DNA of 64,000 nucleotides. It comes from Hemibagrus wyckioides. Its lineage: Eukaryota > Chordata > Actinopteri > Siluriformes > Bagridae. This document shows positions 56,845 through 64,000 of this stretch, piece by piece. Under the pieces are notes generated by a model. That model was not told where the DNA came from, did not search any database, and saw only the letters and a list, made by a program, of their open reading frames with translations. The DNA lies in contig NC_080711.1 in the NCBI RefSeq assembly GCF_019097595.1, forward strand, positions 15,331,428 through 15,395,427, written 5' to 3'. The position numbers and the translations under genes are program-made. The number at the start of each line of letters is the position of its first letter. Position 1 is the first letter of the stretch.

Positions 56845-59800
56845 GTTTTTCACTATTAACTCTATTCCTTCATTCACTCTACTTTCCTCACACCTCTGGG
56901 TTGGTTTAACCACGTGACTAGAAAGTCTGTAAGTTCTCAGCCCTGGCTTCATTTTTTTTCGCCACCGCCCTGAGCATACCGTCACGGTTGAACAGCACCT
57001 TAAATACAAAACCTGTCCATGGCCAGTCCAATATAAGCAATGCACCAGAACTGTCTTAAAGGCTTATCTGATTGAAAGCATGAGTTTATTTGCATAACCA
57101 CCTGGTGATGGAGCAGGGTGTAATTTTTTAATTGTCTTCTTTATGAATCATGCTGGTTTGTCTGTCACTGAGTAAACGATGAGGGAGTGAAGGCTGTGTG
57201 TGCTGAAAATGAGACGTACAACATGGGTGAAAGGTAATACCCCATGTAAAATTCCATGTCATTTTCTCTTAAAGATTCTACCAGTCAACAATCAGGTGTA
57301 ATAATCCTACCCTGGAATTTAAAAAAATTTTCTCATAATTTATAAATAAGTAAATAAGTGGTTGGTTTATTCCTCTTATTCCTCAGCAATTTGCCAAGCA
57401 TTGCAAGACAGATATCCCATACATTTTATCTGTTTTTAGGGGATAATGTATACAAAACAAGATTTTTGATTCACCATAGTAACAATGATACATGTTTTTT
57501 CTAAATTAATATAAACCTGTGATTTGAGTTTCAGCTAGCACTATTGTCAGAGCTGCGATTTCAGAAAAATTATTCGATTCCATCTGACCATTCAGACCAA
57601 GAATTCTTTGTCAAGAATATTTGTCTGAATAGGAAAAAGACAGGTGACTTTGGGCATCTCTCCCCTCACTCTCTCAGCCTGCTGAAAAGGTAGAATACAG
57701 GAGACGTTGATATTGCTTGAAATTTGTTCATGTAAATCCGTGATGGTGGCATTGTTGAGTAAACTGCTGTTAATAGAACATTTGAGTTAATCAGGAACAT
57801 TTGAGTTAACAAGGAATTTGGTACCAGCTGTTGGTGACCCTCAAAAGTACAGACAAATAACTACACTGTACATTTAGTTTAGAGTCAACGCTATACAAAA
57901 AAAAATAAATAAATAAGGAGCACACTATACAGAGTATGTGACATCAGAAATGCATGTTAAGAGTGAAAGTGCAAAATAGTTTAAATAGCGTTAGTGTGCA
58001 TTACATATGACTGCTGTTTGTGCAATACACAATATATATAGTACAGGGTGTGTGAATGGTGCAAGCAGCAATAGAGTGTGTAACATATGCAAATGAAGTC
58101 ATGAGAGACTGCTTTTACAGAACAGTATATGTAGATGTAAAGTGGAGTGCTGGTGCTTTTAAACAGCAAGTTGCATATTATCAAGGTCAGCTTATAGCCA
58201 TATTAAAATCATTGATTATTATTTTACAAAAGTTCACAGGCTATTTACAGAAAATATGCTCTTAATAATACCTTCACAACTTATCAGATGGTTGGTACAC
58301 CACCCTACAGGCATTGACTGACGTAAAGGCAGAGGTTGTGAAAACAGTTGTCAAAAGCACGGTCAGATGATAAACAAATCTCTTGTGCTTCCGTAGTACA
58401 GAAGAAAACTCGTCCAGTGAAGCATTGACTGCAGAATTAACTTAATAACCACCATCCGTAATTAAAATGGTTAATTATAATAATTGGGTAATGACAATAA
58501 CTGTATTTTATTTAAAGAGAAGCAGGCGAGGACTGCATACTGAAACCGCCTCAACAACGATTATCATTAACTCTCATACGTTGAAGGATGACAACTAACT
58601 ACCTAACTTTGATGGTGTAACTGCTGCAAAAGTTAATCTTCAGCAAGTTCATCTTATTTATTGCTGAAAACAACAAAGCGAAAACATGAGCTCAGTGTCT
58701 CATACTGACAATGCGGACCATATGCCAGTAAGTGTTTATCTGTTTCAAAGTCCATATACCCCTCATAAACAGAAGAAGTCACAGACAGCTTGGCGTCTCC
58801 TCACACACACACAAAAAAAGATGCCCTAAAAGCCTGAAATGGCCCTGCCTAAAAGCAGCACATCACCCAAAACAGACGCGGGCTCTCGTCTCTCTCCTCT
58901 CGCCGTCAGGACTTTCCCATGTGCAGCTGAAATGCTCTCTCTTAAGGAGGCGATTAGAAAATTACATGTGTCCCTAAATGTTCCATGAACTTCTCTTTAC
59001 CCTTCTCTCCCTCTGCCATTCTGTCTCCTCCAGAGGCTTTCATCTCTCAGGATGACAAGCTTAGCAGCAGAGAGTGCACTTCTGAGGACTAAAACAGGCC
59101 AAATAATCCACTGATGGCCACTGTGACTTTTTCCCCCTCCTCCTAGGGTGAAAATAATAACTTTTAGGGGATGCTTTTTTCCTGTTTAAATCACAAGTCA
59201 GTGTTTCAAGGACAGCACGTCTCACTGAAATGTACCCAGTTCGCTTTTTTGTCATACTCTTTCGTCCACTCTCTCTCTCTGTCCTCAGCTAACACCCTCC
59301 TTTATTAGTCTACATGAGAGTGAAAAGGGCTGTGAAGGCTGGACCCTAGAAAGCACATTTCAAATTAGAAGCTCCATTGCATTTCCCCCTTATTACTGGA
59401 AAAAAATCCCTTTGAAGACTGGTATGGTGTGATTTTTCCCTCCTTTGTGTAAAATCCTCAATAGCTCTCCATGGACACTGAGCACTAATTAGTCTCATGG
59501 TTCCTTATATTAAAATGATAATTAATAAAGATGTCAGTTGTCCTCGCGTTCCCTTCCTCGCTTAGCCGTACGACACAGAGAGGAGACGCTTTAGATCTGC
59601 ATGTGTGTCTCCTTCATCAAAGCCCTTTGGGGAGGATGTCAATATTTGCTCAGGTGCATCTTTTCGCTACAAATGGCACACAAACATGCAGACAACATCA
59701 ACATCGAGAGCTCCGTCTTATCCTTGCCAGTGGGTGTCTCTTGTTCACTCACCCCTCACTCTGGCAGCCTGCTGGGCTTCGATTACTGCCCACTCCTTCT

Positions 59801-60387
59801 TGCTTAAAAGCACGCTCAGCACGGCTGGGACTCCTCGACCCCTTGTGCATCCTGCAGGGAGCCACGCATCAGAAGAACAAATGGCCAAATCAAAATTAAC
59901 AAATGGACCCCCCCCTATCGTATACCACCGCAGATGAAAGAAAATATCTTTGCTTGGAATTTTTTTCTGCATTGCTAACCCTAAACACTCGGGGCTTGTG
60001 CTAATCTCACATCCACTGTGGACCAGACTAGATTGTTTCAATAACACTTTCTTTTTCAGTACAATAACTATCAAGAAATAGATAAATAAGTAATTGATTA
60101 ATATATTATGTAAGTATGTCTGGTGCCTATTATGCCAGTTGGATATTCAAGTCTATTAGAAAAAAATGTTACTATATAACTACTAGGTTTGTGTAGTTGT
60201 TCAGAAATTCCAGAGTAAATAAGTATCTCTTGCAACAAACATAAACATTTTCAGGACATGCACATCTCAGAAACTACACTGACCTAATAGTTCCTCATGA
60301 GCTCTTGGTTGCTGTTGTAGAAAGGACATTATTACATTTACATTATTTATCGTCCAGTGTCAACCAAATGAGGATATGTTCCCTTCT

Positions 60388-60600
60388 GAACCTGGTTCCT
60401 CTCAAGGTTTCTTCCTGATATCATCTCAGGGAGATTTTCCTTGCCACTGCCGCCACAGGCTTGCTCATTAGGGATAAAATAGTTTAATTTAAACTTAAAT
60501 TTTTTTTCCTTTCTCTTTTTCTATAATTTTGTGACGCTGCTTTGAGACAATGTCCATTGTTAAAAGCGCTATACAAATAAATTGAATTTAATTAAATTAA
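60388..60600 (-). repeat. dispersed repeat R2, inverted copy
   Basis: Carries R2 reversed: 'ggttcctctcaaggtttctt', 'ttgccactgccgccacaggc', 'tgctttgagacaatgtccat' and 'tgttaaaagcgctatacaaa', ending in an ATTGAATT-type tail. It is the best copy in the window for defining this end. Confidence 0.7.
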
Positions 60601-60831
60601 ATCTCTATGAAGAGGTTGAGGAAATGTCAGAAAATTCACAGACCAGGCTGGAAGTGCTGCCATTTCTTTTCAATTTCTTCTCCTTTTTCCCTTTCCTTTC
60701 CTTTCCTTTTTCATTTTCCTTGCTTGGATTATTTATATAGTTAGCGATAGCGTTCATGTTTAATTAGCAAATAAATAAATAAATACACATTCAAGTTTAG
60801 CCCATGCCTTTTTTTCTGTGGGAAAAAAATG

Positions 60832-60863
60832 TAATCTCTCTAATCTCTCTAATCTCTCTAATC
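60832..60863. repeat. (TAATCTCTC)n, 3.5 units
   Basis: Three perfect 9-base units and a partial one, ending exactly where family 2 copy f begins. Confidence 0.9.
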
Positions 60864-61272
60864 ATGGCATGGTTGTTGTTTTGAGTATTTCAAAGACTGG
60901 CCTGAGCTGACAGAAAGTGTATAGTGACTCAGATAATCACTGTTTACAACTGTGGTGAGCAGAAAAGTATTTCAGAACACACCAGACCTTGAGGTGGATG
61001 GACTACAACCTTGGACCTAACCTTCGACTGTCCAGTGTGGATGATTCTGGGCCAATGCCAGGATATCAGCAGTTTCTTATGCCCTCAAATCTGCCCATCT
61101 GCCACCAGTAACCATGACCCAGTCGATGATGACACAGCCATAGACATCACACCTTTTTCTTCATTCTGATGTTTAATGTGAACCTGAATCCCTTGACCTG
61201 TATCTGCATGATTGTCTGCTTAGATAATTACATAAATGTGCAGGTGTTTCTAATAATGTGGGTGGTGAGTGT
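60862..61272. mobile_element. Tc1-like family 2, foldback copy f
   Basis: The left part (60862 to about 61000) is forward: 'tcatggcatggttgttgttt', then 'ctgtggtgagcagaaaagta'. The right part (about 61060-61272) is inverted: 'gatatcagcagtttcttatg', 'cctgtatctgcatgattgtc' and the end 'gtttctaataatgtgggtgg'. Short and diverged. Confidence 0.7.
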
Positions 61273-62380
61273 GTATATAAGCATGACATCACTCTCAGCC
61301 TTTTAAACTTTCCGGTAATTATATTATTAGGGAGCGAAGCACCTGAGTTGTTTTCTTCCACTCCTTTGGGTAATGTTGAGTTTAAGCAGCTACTATGATG
61401 TTAATTTCCATATTTCCATATCGGATTTTCTCCCATTTTGAGTTTTAATGAAAATAAATGAAACAAAAATCAACAAGTTTGGTCAAATCATCACAACATT
61501 TGGAAAACCGCATCATTAGTCAAAACCCAAACACAAACTGTTTACTGCTATAAGTACTATTACCTATTTATTATCTACTCTGTTCAGCTGCACATGCATG
61601 CTGCATCTTAACGTCTTTATACCTGATATTTTTCACATTAGTTACTCTGCATGGTTCCTTACATGCTGAAATATGCTATTTGCTTATCATCAAATTATAC
61701 ATTAAGTATAATTATGTATTATTTTCTGCTGCAGCGCAGAAGTCAGTATGCACTTTACAATCTATTATCAAAGTATGTAACAATAATTACTTTAATAAAT
61801 ACCACCCACCTACCAATTATACACAACATGCTCACCAGTGAGTGAAATTGACCATCCACAAAGTTTAGCTTTCTCTGAAATGTGCAACATTAATCTTTGT
61901 ACATAGATTAAGTGCATGTCAGAGTTTCACTAGAAAACAATACAGCTGTAATGTGCAGTATGAATATGATTGTGTGTAGTCACTTGAGAGCTTCCCCAGA
62001 GAAAATACTCGAAGACTCAGAAGTCCTTTTGTACTGATTTTGGCTTCTGATAAAGTTAAAGATAATGAATGTACAGAGAATTGCCAGGATGAAGAGACTC
62101 ATTCTCTCTCCTTCTGCCCCAAACACACGCAAGTGCAGACTCAGACATCAGAAATGAATCATTTGAGAAACTATGGGACAAAGCTTCCAAGCTAAACATT
62201 TGTTGTAGAGTATTTGCCCTTGACAGATGATGATGATAATTATTTAACGATAATTCAGTCGAAGTAACTACAGGTCACCGCTGAAGAAAAATCCAATTTA
62301 AAAAAAGCATGAAACAAACCAATAACAGAATTTAAAGCTAGTAGTATTTGAAGCCACTCAGAGGTTAAATTATTTTCTAG

Positions 62381-62480
62381 ATTTTACACCGTAAGAATGG
62401 AGAGATTGAGGAGTTGAAGAACTTGCACCGGTCCAAGCTGAAAGAAGCAGAGGAGACTGTGAGAGCACTGGAGAAAAAAG
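62381..62480 (+). CDS. cep112: CEP112 coding exon 10 (coiled coil)
   Basis: Acceptor TATTTTCTAG and donor AAAAAAG|GTGAGA enclose 100 bases. It starts in phase 0 and leaves one base. It encodes ILHRKNGEIEELKNLHRSKL then KEAEETVRALEKK. The heptad pattern continues from the previous exon. Confidence 0.93.
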
Positions 62481-62691
62481 GTGAGAGGTGATACACACAC
62501 GTGTACATTACTCATTCTTTTTCTCAAGAAGCGATAGTGAAAATAGCTGTGGAGTGTTAGCCCATCAGTTTAAAAAGAAGTAAGAATGTGTGTGAAAGAG
62601 TGTAGACAGAGCTTTGCCCTGCAGCCAGGTCTACTTTTTTTTATTTTGTTTCTCTCTTTCTGTTTCTCTCTGCTTCTTCTCTACCCCACAG

Positions 62692-62810
62692 TTCAAAGCT
62701 TGCTGCGTGAGTCCCAGGTCATCCGCCAGAGCAAAGACAAGCAGATCGCAGAGTTGAAGAAAATGTTGGATCAAAGTGCTGACTCTCAGAAAAACGAATG
62801 GGAGAAGAAG
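62692..62810 (+). CDS. cep112: CEP112 coding exon 11 (coiled coil)
   Basis: Acceptor CTACCCCACAG and donor AAG|GTACGG enclose 119 bases. With one base from the previous exon it gives 40 codons, VQSLLRESQVIRQSKDKQIA then ELKKMLDQSADSQKNEWEKK, ending in phase 0. It is the last exon in the window. The 211-base intron before it is pyrimidine-rich near the acceptor. Confidence 0.93.
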
Positions 62811-64000
62811 GTACGGCTGGGCTGAAATGTCTTCGATTTACACCGAAGCCTGTGGAGGAGCTTCTTTTTTTTTTTTTCCTTTTCCCTCATCGGCTTTACA
62901 GAGCTCAAGGCCTTCTCTTTAAGTTTCAGGTCGAAGAGAAGACATCCTCTGAGTTACTGTGTATTTACTGTGGAGGAAAAAACATTCTGTATGTTTTCCA
63001 GCTTCTCTTCTAGTGCTTGATGTTTGTGCACAAGTTTGTGATTGAAGTCTTTCTTCCTTTGGGCTTCTTTACTGTTCTGTTCAGTGGATGTACAGCTCAT
63101 CCTGACCATTTGCAGGACAGCTGCAAAGTACACAGTTTGTCATTTCTACCACAAAATCGTGCAGCAGGTGGTGGGTTTAACATAACAGATTGCAATTTCC
63201 AAAACCACACAACACCACATCCACTTGTAACCTGTGGAAACCAACCAGGCAAAACAGGCTGAACTCTCTAGGTGGGAGCAATGGTCTATTCTGTCTCCTC
63301 CTGTCATTTACTCCAGTAGACATGCTGCTTGTCTGGCTTTATAAACACTTTTTAACACTCCCGTGGTTGGTAGTTGTTGTCTGATCGAGGAGAGCTGAGG
63401 TTGGTTGTGAAGAATTGGCACTTGACCATATTAAGTATGAATATACGTATTAATAAATAAATAAATCAACATATCAAATGAAAACATTTGTTAAGCAAAG
63501 GTTTGTCTGCCAGGGTTCTATTAACAAAAAATAATAGCCAGACATAAACCTCAGGCTGCTGATTTGATGTGAAAATTTAGTAAATATTTAACATTGAACA
63601 ATTTTATTTTTATTTTTTTCAAATGATTCTATTGAAACAGTAACACTTGCACCAGCAGTCAAAATGTCATGGTAGCTCCTAAAGGCCACTGAGCTACATT
63701 TCCCATCAGCCCCAGCACATCAAATATCCCAAATATCATTTACACCTGATTAGCACCATTATATAAGATGCTGTTATATAATTAATAGAATTATTTGTCA
63801 GGCGTTTGTTGTTGTAAAGTGCCACAGTATCACCCATAGTCTTTGTTTTTTTCTATAGTTCTGTCCATAGTCTTCGCTTGTATCCATCTTGGCCTCTCAA
63901 CAGAACTTTCCAGGATTTTGTTTGTGCTAGCAGACACCACCACTAGGCTTATGTGATGTGCACAATTGTAATTAAACTATTTAACTGTCCAGGACCGATA
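62811..64000 (+). other. cep112: cep112 intron after coding exon 11 (partial)
   Basis: No further cep112 exon was found before the window ends. The open frames at 62586-63384 read through the preceding exon or intron sequence and have no support. An LTR-like fragment lies at 63666-63960. Confidence 0.7.
63666..63960 (+). mobile_element. LTR-like repeat fragment
   Basis: Starts 'tgtcatggtagc' and contains 'gctacatttcccatcagccc', then 'tcaggcgtttgttgttg', like 26920-27319. It diverges after that and the terminal CA end was not found. Confidence 0.4.

Larger units (their letters stand above)
56845..62380 (+). other. cep112: cep112 intron after coding exon 9 (5.5 kb), non-coding
   Basis: It contains an R6 relative near 57360-57430, R2 inverted at 60388-60600, a 9-bp tandem repeat at 60832-60863 and family 2 copy f. 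The stretch 58700-60000 is GC-richer and without a recognised repeat; its overlapping open frames (59531-59937) have no splice sites in phase and no recognisable protein. Confidence 0.65.

Noticed and set aside
59531..59937. Three overlapping frames of 68-122 codons in a GC-richer intron segment
   Set aside because: No recognisable protein, no in-phase splice sites to join cep112, and low-complexity Ser/Leu/Pro composition.
1..64000. CRISPR arrays, tRNA or rRNA genes, bacterial-type operons
   Set aside because: No spaced direct repeats of CRISPR form were seen. The tRNA-like segments are SINE heads without a full cloverleaf, and the exon-intron structure is eukaryotic.

Overview
The window looks like nuclear DNA of a teleost fish. 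Reasons are small exons with GT-AG splice sites in long AT-rich introns, many Tc1-like transposon remnants, hAT-like and LTR-like repeats, tRNA-derived SINE-type repeats and abundant microsatellites. The repeat content would suit a catfish or another otophysan, but I cannot prove the species from sequence alone.

Two protein-coding genes are supported, in divergent (head-to-head) orientation. On the minus strand, exon 1 (8352-8518) and the 32-base exon 2 (5935-5966) of protein kinase C alpha (prkca) encode the N-terminus, the pseudosubstrate and the start of the first C1 domain. The gene leaves the window at the left end. On the plus strand, a likely 5' untranslated exon near 13450-13566 and eleven coding exons (13973-62810) encode the first 378 residues of centrosomal protein CEP112: a DUF4485 domain, a low-complexity linker, then the start of the long coiled coil. 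The gene runs off the right end. From memory, mammals also have PRKCA and CEP112 as divergent neighbours, which supports both calls.

Layout: 1-8351 is prkca exon 2 with introns 1 and 2 (intron 1 holds a degenerate ~190-bp tandem array). 8519-8820 is the CpG-rich prkca promoter with a GA tract and a palindromic CRE. 8889-9528 is a hAT-type element with an 8-bp target duplication. 9529-13440 is intergenic and repeat-rich, ending in a (TATAA)n array just upstream of the cep112 promoter. 13450-64000 is cep112, whose introns hold most of the mobile DNA.

Three Tc1-like families recur. Family 1 (ends beginning CACTATATTGCC) has one nearly complete copy at 46488-47734 with a single frameshift. Family 2 (ends like CACTTTATTAGGAACAC) has six copies, four of them inverted foldbacks. 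Family 3 (ends like ACACCAATCAGGCATAAC) has four copies of about 430-550 bp lacking the catalytic region. Other families are labelled R1 to R6 here for lack of database access. I found no tRNA or rRNA gene, CRISPR array or operon-like gene set, and no clearly new biological system. The most testable ideas are the inverted Tc1 fragments flanking a cep112 exon, the foldback Tc1 family, a CpG-rich patch deep in a cep112 intron, and five consecutive frame-neutral cep112 exons.
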